DNA of 64,000 bases, taken from Thalassia testudinum. Lineage: Eukaryota > Streptophyta > Magnoliopsida > Alismatales > Hydrocharitaceae. The notes below the pieces were generated by a model. That model was not told the origin of the DNA, ran no database searches, and saw only the letters and a program-made list of their open reading frames with translations. Positions 10,400-22,640 of this stretch are shown in pieces (within the stretch, counting starts at the first letter, position 1; every line of letters starts with the position of its first letter). The stretch spans positions 13,522,501 through 13,586,500 of the forward strand of contig JAZHRO010000073.1 of NCBI GenBank assembly GCA_037157565.1. Reading direction: 5' to 3'. Position numbers and translations under genes: made by a program.

Positions 10400-11506
10400 G
10401 CAACATGCAATTTGATCTCTCTAATTACAATTATGATTGGGTACTAACTTGCTCTATCTCTTTGGATGTGATCTGTGTAGGGATTCATTTAAGGAGAATC
10501 GGCCATGCATCAAACACTCCAAGGGTAGGTAAATTTTATCTCCTTTTCCATTAAGCCCCTGATTCTGAGAAAAGCTAAAAAAGAAAAAAATCAATTAGGA
10601 TAAACTTGCATTTCATACTTAGAACTAATCATCTCAATTTGCCTAATTTGATTCATTTTAAAAAAATTCCTGATCCTAATTTCTACACCTATTAGGGATT
10701 TAAGGTATCTAGGGCTACTCACCTTCTTGATTGAGCCCTAGGTACCAAAATTGGACAAAATTGATTAGACCAAATAGAGACAAATTAGGGTTTCCATTCC
10801 AGAGTTGAGGAACACATTTGCCTGAAAAAGAATCTACCTTCCTATATTGTGTGTTTCCTAAACCATTGATTGAACTTACCTACTCAAGTAAACCCTAAAA
10901 TCAAGCTCTTATTATCCACATGAATCCTAAAATTGGGACCTAAAAATTTCAAGGACAAAATAGGTGAAGTTGACCCACCTTGTGGGGTCAACTAATCTTC
11001 AAATTAGGTCACCACTCACAAATTCATTCTAAAGTTCAAGTGGAATCCTAAGCACCTCCTCCTAACTTAAAATTGGTAAACTGAAGAGGTCAACTTATCC
11101 ATTATGGTCTACTTGGATCTGCGATGACAAGGAAGGTTGAGTGGGGGAAATTCTGTAACCCATGGGGATGCTCTACCATGTAGGGGTTTTTGCGGGACTC
11201 TCCCATCCTGATTGCCCAGGTATTTCTCAGGTGGACGACTTTGTGATCTAGAGGTATCATCTGCCTCAAACCTCTATAGTCATCCAAAGATATTTAGGTG
11301 TCTTGATTGGGTCCATCACACCTTCTGTCCCTCATCTACTCCATCGATGTATGTTAGGAAGGAGGTCCTTAAGACCACCCTTGAGGCCTCCACTAGCTTT
11401 CCACCCTCATCGCAGCGAAGCCTCAACTTCTTTGTTTGTGCAACTACCTGATCACATTGATATCTCTTGCAACTCCACCTCTAAAATTGAATCTCTAGCC
11501 ACTGCC
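10400..11506 (+). other. Leader between primer site and gag of element O
   Basis: About 1.1 kb without a recognisable coding domain. It is A/T-rich and holds only short frames. The open frame that starts at 11303 runs into gag, but its first 68 residues have no gag resemblance, so I start gag at the Met at 11507. Confidence 0.6.
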
Positions 11507-11911
11507 ATGGATCAAGAAGAACAACCTAACTTTGAACCACAAGAATTCTACGACCTTAGAGCTCAATTCAATGCCTACATCAACCCACCGCAGCGGCCTC
11601 AAGTGAGAGATCACTACAATCATACTGCAGTGGAGATCGAACCCCGAATCCACATTCTTGCAGGAGGAACCGAGGTGGAGCTCAAGCCTAGTATGCTTCA
11701 CATGACCATGAAAGTTCATGGCTTGAACTCCGAGGATCCTTTCCAGCACATCAAAAATTTGAAGCATCTGGCTCACACATTCAAGGCAGACATGCAGAAT
11801 TAAGATGCCCTACCCATGAAAATCTTCTCCTTCTCTCTAGCTGACAAAGCCGCCAAATGGTATCAAACATACCCTCATCAAATCAACACATGAGAAGAAC
11901 TTCAAACCGCT
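11507..11911 (+). pseudogene. Element O gag, N-terminal part, cut by the LINE
   Basis: From Met at 11507 the frame reads MDQEEQPNFEPQEFYDLRAQ, then LKPSMLHMTMKVHGLNSEDPFQHIKNL, typical of the Retrotrans_gag domain of Athila/Tat elements (capsid region). In-frame stops lie at 11802 (TAA) and 11891 (TGA). The same frame continues KIFSFSLADKAAKWYQTYP up to EELQT, where the LINE interrupts. It resumes at 15220 with EELQTTFLQKLY. The 18-bp target duplication encodes the shared EELQT. Confidence 0.88.
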
Positions 11912-12009
11912 ACAACGACAACAACAACCAAGCCTTTTCCCACACTAAGTGGGGTCGGCTATATGGATTCTTTGCCTCCACATAGATCGATTTTCAGCCA
12001 TTTTAGGAC

Positions 12010-14925
12010 TTAAATTAAAGTAATTGAGGTCATACTTAATAGTTTCCTTCCAACACTTGTTTGGTCTTCCTTCCCCCTCTTAGCGGGTTCAGCCTCCAAC
12101 TTCTCACATCTCCTAACTGGAGCATCTAGTGGCCTTCTTTGTAAATGTCCAAACCATCTTAGATGGGCCTCTCTCATTTTATCCTCTATCGGTGCCACCC
12201 TAACCCTATTTCTAATAAATTCATTTGAAATACGGTCCTTTCTTGTATGACCACACATCCATCTTAACATCTTCTATACTTGCCTATAGTTTATAGCCCA
12301 GCATTCAGAACCGTACAACATGGCTGGTCTTACCACAGCTCGATAGTATTTTCCTTTAACTTTTAAAGGAACCCTCTTATCATAGGGAACACCAGAAGCA
12401 CCCCTCCATTTCAACCATCCTGCATTAATTCTATGTGTAACATCTCCATCAATTCCACCATCATGTTGGAAAATGGATCCCAAGTACTTAAAAATATCTT
12501 TCATTGGAATGCACTCTTCTCCAATTTTTACATCAATCCCTTCATTGTTCCCTCTACTACTAAACTTACATTCCATATACTCAGTCTTCGTCCTACTTAT
12601 GCGTAATCCTTTATCTTCCAGGGCTTCTCTCCAAAGCTCAAGTTTTCTATGCACTCCATCTCTTGTCTCATCAACCAACACAATGTCATCAGCAAAAAGC
12701 ATACACCAAGGCACCTCAACTTGGATATGCTTCGTCAACTCATCCATAACCAAGGAAAAAAGATAAGGGCTTAAAGTTGAACCTTGATGCAGACCAATGG
12801 TTATATCAAAGTAGTCTGTCAAATCATCCTTAGTCTTTACACAAGCCGCAGCTCCATAGTACATATCCTTTATGAGCTTGATATATATAATTAGCACTTG
12901 TCCCTTCTCCAAAATTCTCCACAAGATATCTCTTGGGACAGAATCATAGGCCTTCTCCAAATCAATAAAAATCATATGTAAATCCTTTTTCTTCACTTTG
13001 TATGTCTCCATCATATGCCTCAAGGGGTGTATTGCCTCAATAGTAGACCTACCTGGCATAAAGCCAAATTGATTTTCAGTTACCATAGAGGCTTGCCTCA
13101 CCCTTCTTTCAATTATTCTTTCCCAAAGTTTCATCGTATGACTCATCAACTTAATACCTCTATAGTTGGAACAATCTTGTATATCACCCTTGTTCTTGTA
13201 TAAAGGTACCACAAAACTTTTCCTCCATTCCTCTGGCATCTTCTTGCCTCTGCACACAGTATTAAATAAATTTGTGAGCCAAGTTATATCCTGTTCTCCC
13301 ATCATTCTCCAGACGTCTATAGGAATATCATCAGGCCAAACAACCCTCCCACTTTTTATCATCTTCAGAGCCTCCTCTACTTCTTTCTTTTGTATCCTTT
13401 GATAACATGATCGATTCACATACTCTTCTGAGTTAACTAACTCCCCTAAGATGATATCATTCTTTTGTTTTTCATTAAATAGCTTATGAAAATATCTTTT
13501 CCATCTTGTCTTTATATCCTCACTAGCTATAAGCACCCTTCCTTCTTCATCCTTGATGCATCTTACATGCGTAAGGTCCTTTGCTTTCCACTCTCTTGCT
13601 TTAGCTAACTTGAAAATATCTTTTTCACCTTCTTTAGAATCAAGTTTCTTATAAAAATGCTCCCAAGCTTTTGCTTTTGCTTCACTAACAATTTTCTTTG
13701 CTTCTTTCTTTACTCTTTTGTAGTTTTCCATATTTTCATCGGTCTTATCTCGATATAAGGCTTTAAAATAGGCTCTTTTAATTTTAAGCTTCTCCTGCAC
13801 TTCCTTACTCCACCACCAAGCCTCCTTTTGTCCTGGAACACCTCCTTTAGACACACCTAACACCTCCTTTGCCACCTTCCTAATACAGTTTGCCATATTT
13901 GACCACATTTCATCAGCACTACCATCAAGATCCCAAGCCTTTTGTTGCATCATCTTCTCTTTAAATCTCGCTTGCTCTTTCTTAAGATTCCACCATTTAC
14001 TTCTCAAATTCTTAGACACTAATTTTCTCTTCTTTGCCTTCTTCAAGTGAACATCCAACACCAAAAGATGATGTTGAGCAGTTAAACTCTCCCCTAGAAT
14101 AATCTTGCAATCCTTACAAGATAAACGATCCCTTCTTCTCAAAGCAAAGTAATCGATCTGCGTTCTTGTTAAGCCACTTTTATAGGTAATCAAATGCTCT
14201 TCCCATTTTTTGAAGAAAGTATTTGCTATGAAAAGATCATAAGCCATAGCAAAATCAAGGAATGTCTTCCCTTCTTCATTCCTAAGACCAAAATCATGAT
14301 TTCCATGCACTCCTACATACTCTAAAGCATCTTTTCCCACATGCCCATTTAAATCTCCACCCAAGCAAATCATTTCTATCTGTGGGATTCCTTGAATTAT
14401 CATATCAAGCTCTCCGCAAAATTTATTCTTTATTCTTTCCTCTAGACCAACTTGGGGTGCATAAACTGAAATGACATTCAAGATCACTTCTTCTAAGATT
14501 AATTTTACCAAAATAATTCGATCACCCAATCTCTTAACCTCAACCATGCTCTCCTTCAAATCCTTATGAATTATAATACCCACTCCATTTCTGCCTTTGT
14601 CCCTTCCTGAATACCAAAGTTTGAAACCTGTTCTCTCGATTTCCTTTGCTTTTTCACCAACCCACTTAGTCTCTTGAAGGTAAAGAATTTGAATCCTTCT
14701 CCTTACCATTGTATCCACAATCTCCATGAGCTTGCTGGTCTAGGTACCAATATTCCAACTACCGAATCTCAGCATTCTTTGTGACACACTTCGATGACGA
14801 AATGGTGGAACTAGCTTCTTTACTCGAATGCATTCCTCATGCGAGAACACTTTCTCATTTTGGACTACATCCGGGCGGCGATGTAGCAGAACTAACTTCT
14901 TTACTCGCATGCGTTCCTCATGCAA
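12010..14925 (-). pseudogene. LINE endonuclease / reverse transcriptase, two in-frame stops
   Basis: One reading frame from about 14925 to 12010 with only two TAG stops: 14742-14740 (SWNIGT*TSKL) and 12276-12274 (NYRQV*KMLRW). The longest open part is 817 residues (14727-12274). Domains in that part: an apurinic-type endonuclease, residues about 1-225, with QETKW, GGDLNGH and TQIDYF boxes; then RT at about 470-760 with FIDLEKAYD, QGSTLSPYLF and the catalytic FADD at about residues 678-681. After the second stop comes a C-terminal tail with [11 protein letters not shown], typical of RTE elements. One expected endonuclease histidine box reads TAQHHLLV. The enzyme would nick the target and copy its own RNA there. 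Confidence 0.93.
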
Positions 14926-15050
14926 GAACCCTTACTCATTTTTGACTACATCCGGGCGGCGATGTAGCGGAACTAACTTCTTTACTCGCATGCGTTCCTC
15001 ATGCGAGAACCCTTGCTCATTTATCACTACACCTGGGCGTCGATGCAACG
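14808..15050 (-). repeat. 81-bp tandem repeat, three copies, at the LINE 5' coding end
   Basis: Copies start at 14808, 14889 and 14970 (plus strand), period 81, with a few differences each. Because 81 is 27 codons, each copy encodes the same Arg/Lys/His-rich segment (containing RVKKLV) in the LINE frame. The last copy fades at about 15040. It lies just upstream of the endonuclease domain. Confidence 0.85.
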
Positions 15051-15219
15051 CGTTGCAAGTAGGGAACGCCCCAACGAAATCAGAGTGTTTGCTAGAATCC
15101 ATGTTTAAAGATCTGACAAATTTTACGCTGGCTGTCGGCTACCTAACGCAACCCTCCTCCTTTACCCAGGCTTGGGACTGGCAATGAGAAGGCACACGAA
15201 ACTCAACATAGGCAGAGTT

Positions 15220-16619
15220 GAAGAACTTCAAACCACTTTCTTGCAAAAATTATATCACATTGGTCAGACGAATGCTATGCAGCATCAAATCACACACTTC
15301 CCGCAAGGAGCTAGAGAATCTATACACAAGGCATGGGATCATTTTTTGGATCTCATGTGCAAATGCCCCCATCACGGAGTCCTGAAGTGGGAACAAGTCT
15401 AATCCTATTACCACGACTCCCTGACGACATCAAGCTATTTGTCAATGCAACTTGTGGTGCCAGCATCATGGGTCAACATGAAGACATGATTTGGGGGATT
15501 CTTGAGAACATGTGTGAGAACTCCATGAACAATGAGTCATTGGATGTGTACGACCCACACATTGACAAAAAATAGGGGGTACATGAGACCTGAGGCCTTT
15601 CCACATCCGTCGATCTGGAGTTGATAGCCAATCGCTGGGATAAGGTCTCTACCATTGAGAAGAAGGTGGACGACATAAATTGACATCTACACAGGACCAC
15701 CACTGCACCACAGAATCCATATGTGCACCCTCTCTCAGGTGGGGAAGTTGCACACAACATCAAATGCTCTTAGGAGATGGATGCCTATCCACCCTCGTCT
15801 GATTTCGGTCTTGGAGGAAACTTTGGACCAACCTACTCCAGTTGGGCGAACTTTAAACCCTCGTATCCTGATATTTCTAGAGTTCCTCAGACTTGCGAGG
15901 ATCTCCATGCCATCCAGAACAATCCTTTCTCAAACACTTATAACCCTAGATGGCGTAATTATCCCAATTTTGCGTGGTTGGGAAATAACCTGAATCCAAG
16001 ATCGCAATTCCAACCCCGACAACAAAACCCACAACCCTATCAGCTTACTCAACTAAGGCCCAACCAAAATTTCAAATCTGGGCCACCTAAGGAGGACCAG
16101 ACATCTCTGATTATCTAGACCATTGTTGATGTGCAGAAATAGCACAAGGAAGAAATCACTAAGCTTCGCAATCAATTGGCACAACTGGCAAATGCTCGCT
16201 AGCCTGGTGCACTTCCTTCTCAGCCTCTTCCTAACCAAAATAATGTGCTGAACCAGAGGCGTGTTACGAACCCAAATCAAACCTAAGCACATTATATTTA
16301 TTAGGCCTCTTCTACTCCATTGCCTGATGGGATGGAAGCTTCAACTTCATATTCTCAATTTCAGCAGTAGACACCTATTTTGCCTAACCCAAACCAAAGT
16401 CAGGCAGGATTGAACTCCGACACCACCCATAGTGGCAAAGCAACACAAGACCCACCATTTCCTAGCTACGACCAACCTGATACTACAAATCCAAACTCTA
16501 GATTTATAATCTAGGACACCTCTATTCCAAATAAAGAGCCTGAGCAAATTCTAAAGGAACCAACTAAGGTTCCAATTCTTGAGGCCTTGACCAAGGGAAA
16601 GGGGAAACCAAAGACCGTA
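15220..16619 (+). pseudogene. Element O gag, C-terminal part
   Basis: Begins with the second copy of the LINE target duplication and resumes gag: LQKLYHIGQTNAMQHQITHF, then KAWDHFLDLMCKCPHHGV, then a frame change near 15400 into LPDDIKLFVNATCGASIMG. The C-terminal NPFSNTYNPRWRNYPNFAW box (about 15920-15980) is characteristic of these gag proteins. From 16130 on, stops break the linker. No zinc knuckle is visible, as is common in this branch. The end is defined by insertion of element T after ...GKGKPKTV. Confidence 0.85.
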
Positions 16620-19327
16620 TGTAAAGACCCATTCTGTTCTGTGCCTTTTAAGACATCTGGATTGTCAGCCAGACGTCTGGTCAGACGTCTGGACCCATTC
16701 CCAAACGTCTGAAAATTAAAAATTTTCTATGTAACTTCACATCTGTGAGCTGGCTACGCTCAGACAGTCACACTCTTTTCTCTCTCTCTCTTCTATCCTC
16801 CACCAGAATTCTAGCTGCACCCTCTATATAAGACCCTCTTCCCCCCTTCCTCTCTTCTCCACTACACCGCCACCACCTTCCTTCTTCCTCTCCACTGCAG
16901 CGAGAGGGGCAAGTGTGAGAGAGGGCTCGAGAGTGAGCGACGAGGAGGAGAGGCGGCATGAAGAGAGGAGGAAGAGCTTGAGCTAGCAAGCTTGTGGGAT
17001 CTCGCCAGAGGATGCAAGGCTGGAGCGGTGCTTGTGGGAAGAGGAGTGCGTCAGGGGAGACATCCCCGACACTTTGCAATAGTTGGAGCTGCAGGCGAGG
17101 AGGAGGGGCCATGACTGTGCACGGCGAAAGGAGCAGGATCTCGGTCTGGTTTTGGGTTTTTCCTAGAATCAGACATCTGGCATGTCATCCAGACGATGGG
17201 TTGGACGTCTGCTGATGACACCGAACGTCTGAAAGCAGAACTTCGTGAAGGTACATTCCTCTTACGGTTACAGCCATGCACGCCATACCGCAGCTACGAT
17301 CTGCGTAGCTAAATGTAGAAGATATGGTCTATCGCCTACACGGATAGTTTTGGGAAGTCACGGGGCATGCCCTCCCATGCATTTCGGACGTCTGGACAGC
17401 TTACCATATGATTGGAAGCACTCTCAGGCAAGTGGAGGAGAGGTCGGACGTCTGGAGTTGGGTCCAGATAGTCAAGTAGGGGTTCTGGACATCTGAAGTC
17501 GACACAGGAACCTGAGGTGAGACCCTAGTGACTTTTAAGATGTCTGGACCTTGTGTTAGACGTTTGATTTAGGTCTGCAGTCCTATTTTTTACCAGTTTA
17601 GGGTCCGTTTGGGGTCTGTTTTACGCAAATGAGATATCTGAGGATTCCTTGCGAGTTCCTCTACTTGTTAGAAGGCCTTTTATACTGTTATGAACATTTC
17701 ATTCTGTTATGTTCCTTGGTATAGGATTTCGATCTATTACATGTTCGGGGCCTGTAGAGGCACATGAGCCTACCGTTCGAGGCCCTAGTACACCCGGATT
17801 GTCTGGTAGAGTGGTTTCCCCCTGATTTAATTATAAGGCAAGAGTGCATATGTGAAATTGGATAACTAGAAACCTAGGATATGGCATGAATCCTAGGAGT
17901 AGAAGTACTTGCACTGTTTGTATGAGTGTTTGAGATTGCAGTCTTAAATGAATGAATAGAAATGTAAACAACTGCTTGTTAATAAATAAAGAGCTGCCTG
18001 TGAAATATGAAATGCCTATGCTAGTCAAACAGATACCTATGACATTACTTGTATATGCAAATTGTGGAAATACGAGCTGCATTAGTATAATATGAGAATG
18101 AAAATGTGAATGATGAAACCTGGTATGGAACAACATGGTGAATATTAGCATGAACCCTATGGGGAATTACGAGTAGAGCTCCGGTGGATAAATGGAATGG
18201 ACCAGGAAATGTGAGTGCGAAGTGTGTTGCCCTTTGAGTATGTGGTACAAAGGAGAGCAATTGTCCCCTATTTAGTGTAGAGTGGAGCTAGTCGCCCTTG
18301 GGTTGGGACTCAGGGTTAGGATTGGCCACTCTACACCGACTTATTTGGCCATAGCTTACACTGTACTGGGGAGAGCTACTAGTATAGGGAGAGAACTAGC
18401 CACCCCACGGGGCCTGGGGTTCAGCTAGCCACCCTACACCAACTTGTTAGGCCCACTGGCTGAACCAAGGTAGTCAGGAGAGGGTGTGTGGACTGTGGAG
18501 GGGTGAGACCCCTATTTGGTTCTGAGGGGCTAGACCCCTGTTACTGAGAGGGCTAAGCCCTATACTGTTTCATGCTATACTTTGGGCGTACCTGTTAGCG
18601 GAAACGACTGATCGCATGCCAGCGTAGGGTAGCTACCCGTGCGCTTATCGCGCATACTGTAGTCACCGCTACATCTGTCTGTGACCACGGGGTGGTTGAC
18701 AGAGTGTAGGATCACCATAGGGGACTCCCTTGGCCAGGAGAGCACCACGTGTGCCTTCTACTCTTCAGAAAAGACTGTAATGAAGATCGTTCCCACGAGG
18801 AACATGCGAGATCAACAAAGAGATCTGAAAAGTAAACTAATGGGTGAAAAGGAATGACTTGTAAAACAAAATCACTGGAAAAGATATATTACCTGTTAGC
18901 TTTTACTATTTTAGTTAGTTTGGTTACCACTCTACTCAACGTTCGCTAACTCTGTTTTACTCGTACCCCCTTTATAGGTCCAAGAGTTGAGCAGCCCGAG
19001 TCGCCGGCTGCAGAGGGTGCTGGGCCTAGTCGAGCCCAACAGTAGTTCCTGTTGTTGTTGTACTTCCTTTTTGCTAGTGAGTTAGACTATTGTTACTGCT
19101 TCTGTTGCTGTACCATGTTCTACTTTACTGTTTTGGTGGTAATATGTATTGTTAGCAGCTTTTATTTCCTTTACTACTTATACTCTTTTTCTGTTAGTTA
19201 CTTAGCATAGTGAATGTGGTTTACTTTCCTACCTTTTGGTTATTTCTTGTTGGACGACTAGGTCTTGGGATTAGTCAAGATGAGCCGGTCTCGGGTTCTG
19301 TAAGGATTTGGGAACTAGGTCGTAACA
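16620..19327 (+). repeat. 5' LTR of element T
   Basis: 2708 bp, TGTAAAGACCC...GGTCGTAACA. It matches 24326-27002 throughout. It carries about a dozen near-copies of AGACGTCTGG in its first 950 bp, a TATA box at 16825, and a block of tandem-like CTAGCCACCCTACACC segments at 18280-18450. The open frames inside (for example 16768-17112 minus and 17831-18151 minus) recur in the 3' LTR as shifted shadows and are not genes. Confidence 0.93.
16825..16832 (+). promoter_or_regulatory. TATA box of T 5' LTR
   Basis: TATATAAG after a CT-rich stretch, about 205 bases into the LTR; the 3' LTR has the same box at 24513-24520. The short distance to the LTR start means a U3 of only about 240 bp and a very long R-U5 part. 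Confidence 0.6.
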
Positions 19328-19330
19328 AGA

Positions 19331-19349
19331 TGGTACCAGAGCAAGGTCG
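19331..19349 (+). other. Primer-binding site of element T (initiator tRNA-Met type)
   Basis: TGGTACCAGAGCAAGGTCG, three bases after the LTR end. It matches TGGTATCAGAGCCAGGTTTC, the complement of the initiator tRNA-Met 3' end used by plant chromoviruses, with a few changes. Confidence 0.85.
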
Positions 19350-20630
19350 TCCCAACAAATGAACAACTAGCTTGAGAATAACCAATTCACGTGCGTGTAA
19401 CTAGAGTAACCACCACAACGTATCGCTTGACATCTGTTCTGAGGTTCTCTTGATGAAGTCCATTAGAGTTGACTTCTATTTGTTCTGTCTTCCGTGTCTC
19501 CTTGCAGGAGATTCCTCGACGCGGAGTTCTTGAGGCAGGCTTCGAACACGGCCGTAGATGAGATCGAAGGGGCAGATGTGCCAGGCCTGAGGTGCCAGTT
19601 GACAAGACACTTCTCCTGGGCATTCAGGCCAAGGACCTCGCTCAGTTGATATGAGACATAGTATGAGAGGAGCTCCGCCTACCTCCACGGGTGACTCTTC
19701 CTGGGGATGTGGAGGGGGAGTCCTCTGTGGGGCCGAGAGACTGACACAGTGTTGGATGTGGAGGAGGGGGTGGTCCTCCACTGCCCCCACCGCACTCTGA
19801 CACTTCTAAGCACGAGCCCTCTCTGCTTGGAGGCGTGCTCGTTCCCCACTACAGCTGCACTATGAGCTTTTCGGATAGTTGTGGAAGTTGAAGCCCCCCT
19901 CCTTCAAGGGGGATGAGGACCCATCTGAGGCAGAGAACTGGATGGAGTAGATTGAGAAGGTGTTTGACACCCTTCACCGCATGCGGAGTGCTGCATGGCC
20001 TTTGCCGCGTACCAACTAGAGAGTGAGGCACATAGGTGGTGGAGGGCGGTCAGAGGCCAGGAGAGGGGAGAGCCAACATGGGACCAATTCGTGACCCTCT
20101 TCTACAAGCAGTACTTCCCACAGACTTGGCAGGACCAGAGGAGGCGGGAGTTCCACACTCTCCACCAGGAGATGATAACTGTTAGCGCGAACCGCGCGCG
20201 CTTTCTGGAGCTATCATGTTTTATTGCGACCAGAGGAGCACCTATGGAGGTTCTCTGAGGGGCTCCAGCCTACCATTCCCGGGTATGTCAAGCCCCTGAA
20301 GTTGCCTACCTTCTCGAGAGTGGTGGAGGCAGCTATGACGTACGAGGAGACCAATCCGGCCACACGAGACACTGACAGCAGACGGAAGAGGCCCTACCAG
20401 CTAGAGTACTCACAGGGCCGACGAGAGAGGAGGCACGCGGCACCCGTAGGAGAGCCATCTCATTTTGTGAGGCCGTCAATGGCCTTTGAGGGCCCCCGAC
20501 AGGGGCTATCTATCAACACTAGACCCCTGCCCAGCCGTCAGTAGGGGCCTACCGAGGGAGGGAGTCGAGTCCCCGTCTACTACCAGTGTGGCCAGCCGGG
20601 CCACATCAGGAGGGACTGCCCATCTACGGC
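19350..20630 (+). pseudogene. Element T gag with damaged zinc knuckle
   Basis: The leader runs to about 19790. Gag is recognisable from about 19885 (LKPPSFKGDEDPSEAENWME) with a stop and frame change near 19950-19990, then FAAYQLESEAHRWWRAVRGQ, WDQFVTLFYKQYFP (from 19995), a further frame change near 20225, and ...PTFSRVVEAAMTYEE. A TAG sits at 20542. The zinc knuckle at about 20576-20620 reads YYQCGQPGHIRRDC: the first Cys of CX2CX4HX4C is Tyr. Gag would form the particle and bind RNA. Confidence 0.85.
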
Positions 20631-20643
20631 TGAAGCACAACAG

Positions 20644-21246
20644 ATGCTCCCCGCACCGAGCGCTGGAGGCCGAGCAGGTAGCCGTGGTTCCCAGGCACGT
20701 GGGGGAGGACAGAAGTCACGGGGAGGGTACCGACCAGCGGCTACTTGTCCGACGCAGAGTGTGGTTGCTTCTTCTCCACCGAGAGGTGAGGGGCATATCA
20801 ATGCCCTGACACACAGAGACGCCAGGGCATCAGGTTCATTGGTGGCAGGTATGGTTACAGTTTCTGACAGATTAGTTTACGTACTTTTTGATTCTGGCAC
20901 CACACACTCATTTGTTGCTGTGAGTTTTGCTGTCAGTTTGGGACATGACTGTGTGTTGTTAGAGGATCCATTTGTGAGCGGAGGTCCGGGTGGTCAGCTG
21001 TTTGTAGTTGAGGAAGTCTACACATACTGTGAGGTCAGTATTGGGGGACACGGCCTCCCCACTGACTTGATCGTGATACCGATGGAGGATTTTGGTGTGA
21101 TTCTGGGGATGGATTGGCTGTCCGCTTACCATGCCTTGGTGGACTATTTTGGGAGGAAGATCATCTTCTCCATACCGGAGATGCCCTCCTTTGAGTTTCA
21201 CGGACAGCCGGTGGACAGTGGTTTCAAGTACATTTCTGCACTTTAG
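20644..21246 (+). pseudogene. Element T aspartic protease
   Basis: A 200-residue open frame, in the same frame as the end of gag. After a Gly/Arg/Ser-rich linker comes LVYVLFDSGTTHSFVAVSFA (about residues 78-97) with the DSG catalytic triad, then DLIVIPMEDFGVILGMDWLS, typical of chromovirus proteases. It is closed by TAG at 21244. The protein is part of gag-pol, so the Met at its start is not a real initiator. Confidence 0.88.
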
Positions 21247-22640
21247 GCAGCGAGACTTTTAGGCCAGGGGTGTGAGGGCTTTCTAGCTTATGTAGTGGGA
21301 AAGCCCAGCCCTATGGCAGACTTTCAGAGCATTCTAGTGGTCAGAGAGTTCCCCGACGTGTTTCCAGAGGAGCTACCAGGACTACCGCCTAAGCGTGAGA
21401 TCATGTTTGAGATATCACTGGTACCGGGGACCAGCCCCATTTCTACGACACCGTACCAGATGGCACCACTTGAGCTACGAGAGCTCAAGTCATAGCTGCA
21501 GGACCTGTCGGAGAAGGGCTTTGTGTGGCCCAGTGCATCCCCGTGGGGAGCCCCCATATTATTTGTGAAAAGAAGGATGGTACCCTGTGCTGTTGTGTTG
21601 ACTATAGATAGTTGAATAGGGTCACCATCAAGAACAAGTATCCGCTGCCGAGGATTGATGATTTGTTTGACCAGTTATGAGGTGCCACGATATTCTCCAA
21701 GATAGATCTGAGATCAGGCTACCACCAGTTGAGGATCAGGGAGGCCAATGTCTCCAAGACAGCTTTCCGCACCCGGTATGGACACTACGAGTTTTTGTCA
21801 TGCCATTTGGGCTGACCAACACCCCCACTGCCTTCATGGATTTGATGAACCGGGTGTTCAGACCGTATCTGGATTAGTTTGTGGTGGTATTCATTGATGA
21901 CAAGCTCGTTTACTTGAGAAATCAGGCACAGCACGGACAACACTTGCAGATGGTTCGAGACACTTTGAGATGACACAGGCTGTATGACAAATGCAACAAG
22001 TGCAAGTTTTGGTTGAGGCAGGTGACTTTCTTGGGCCAAGTGATTTCAGGGGATGGCTTGGCTGTGGATCCAGCCATGGTTGAGACAGTACTCAGGTGGG
22101 AGAGACCATGTACAGTGATAGAGATACGCAGTTTCATGGGACTGGCAGGTTACTACCGGCGGTTTATCAGGGGTTTCTGCAGATTGTGCATCCTATGATT
22201 CAGTTGACCCGGAAGGACATTCCCTTTGCTTGGATAGGCACTTGTGAGGCTTGTTTTCAGGAGTTGAAGGAGAGGCTGACTTTGGCTCCTGTGCTTACTA
22301 TTCCAGATAGTAGTGGCAGTTTTATGGTCTACACAGACGCTTCGTTGCATGGGTTAAAGGGTGTGCTCATGCAACGGGGTCACGTTGTCGCTTATGCTTC
22401 CAGACAACTGAAGCCCCATGAGCATAGCTACCCTGCCCATGACTTAGAGTTGGCAACTGTTGTCTTCGCACTGAAGATATGGAGGCACTACCTTTACGGT
22501 GAGACCTTTGAGATTTTCACAGATCATAAGAGCCTCAGGTACTTGTCTGATCAGAAGGAGCTTAACATCAGATAGAGATATTGGTTAGAGCTCCTGAAGG
22601 ACTATGACTGCAGCATCTCCTACCATCTGAGGAAGGCCTG
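21247..22640 (+). pseudogene. Element T reverse transcriptase and RNase H
   Basis: RT starts near 21330 (VREFPDVFPEELPGLPPKRE), is broken by TAG at 21493 and frameshifts near 21570-21700, and continues [20 protein letters not shown] then the catalytic FIDD at about 21890-21901. [13 protein letters not shown] lies at about 22140-22180. RNase H follows: [20 protein letters not shown] (about 22324) with the first Asp, [20 protein letters not shown] with the Glu, and [10 protein letters not shown] with the second Asp. The open stretch 22096-22575 is 159 residues. At least six stops or shifts are present. Confidence 0.88.

Larger units (their letters stand above)
11912..15219 (-). mobile_element. 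RTE-type LINE inserted in O gag
   Basis: About 3.3 kb on the minus strand. It is flanked by gaagaacttcaaaccgct (11894-11911) and gaagaacttcaaaccact (15220-15237), an 18-bp target duplication with one mismatch. The 3' end (11912-11990 on the plus strand) is the conserved RTE tail, ending in gttgttgtcgttg on the minus strand rather than poly(A). The 5' side (15051-15219) is short and noncoding. It appears full length, which is unusual because most LINE copies are 5' truncated. Confidence 0.93.

Noticed and set aside
12473..13402. Plus-strand frames inside the LINE
   Set aside because: They are shadows of the 817-residue minus-strand frame.
14808..15050. CRISPR-like array
   Set aside because: Units are directly adjacent 81-bp repeats without spacers, in a LINE of a plant genome.
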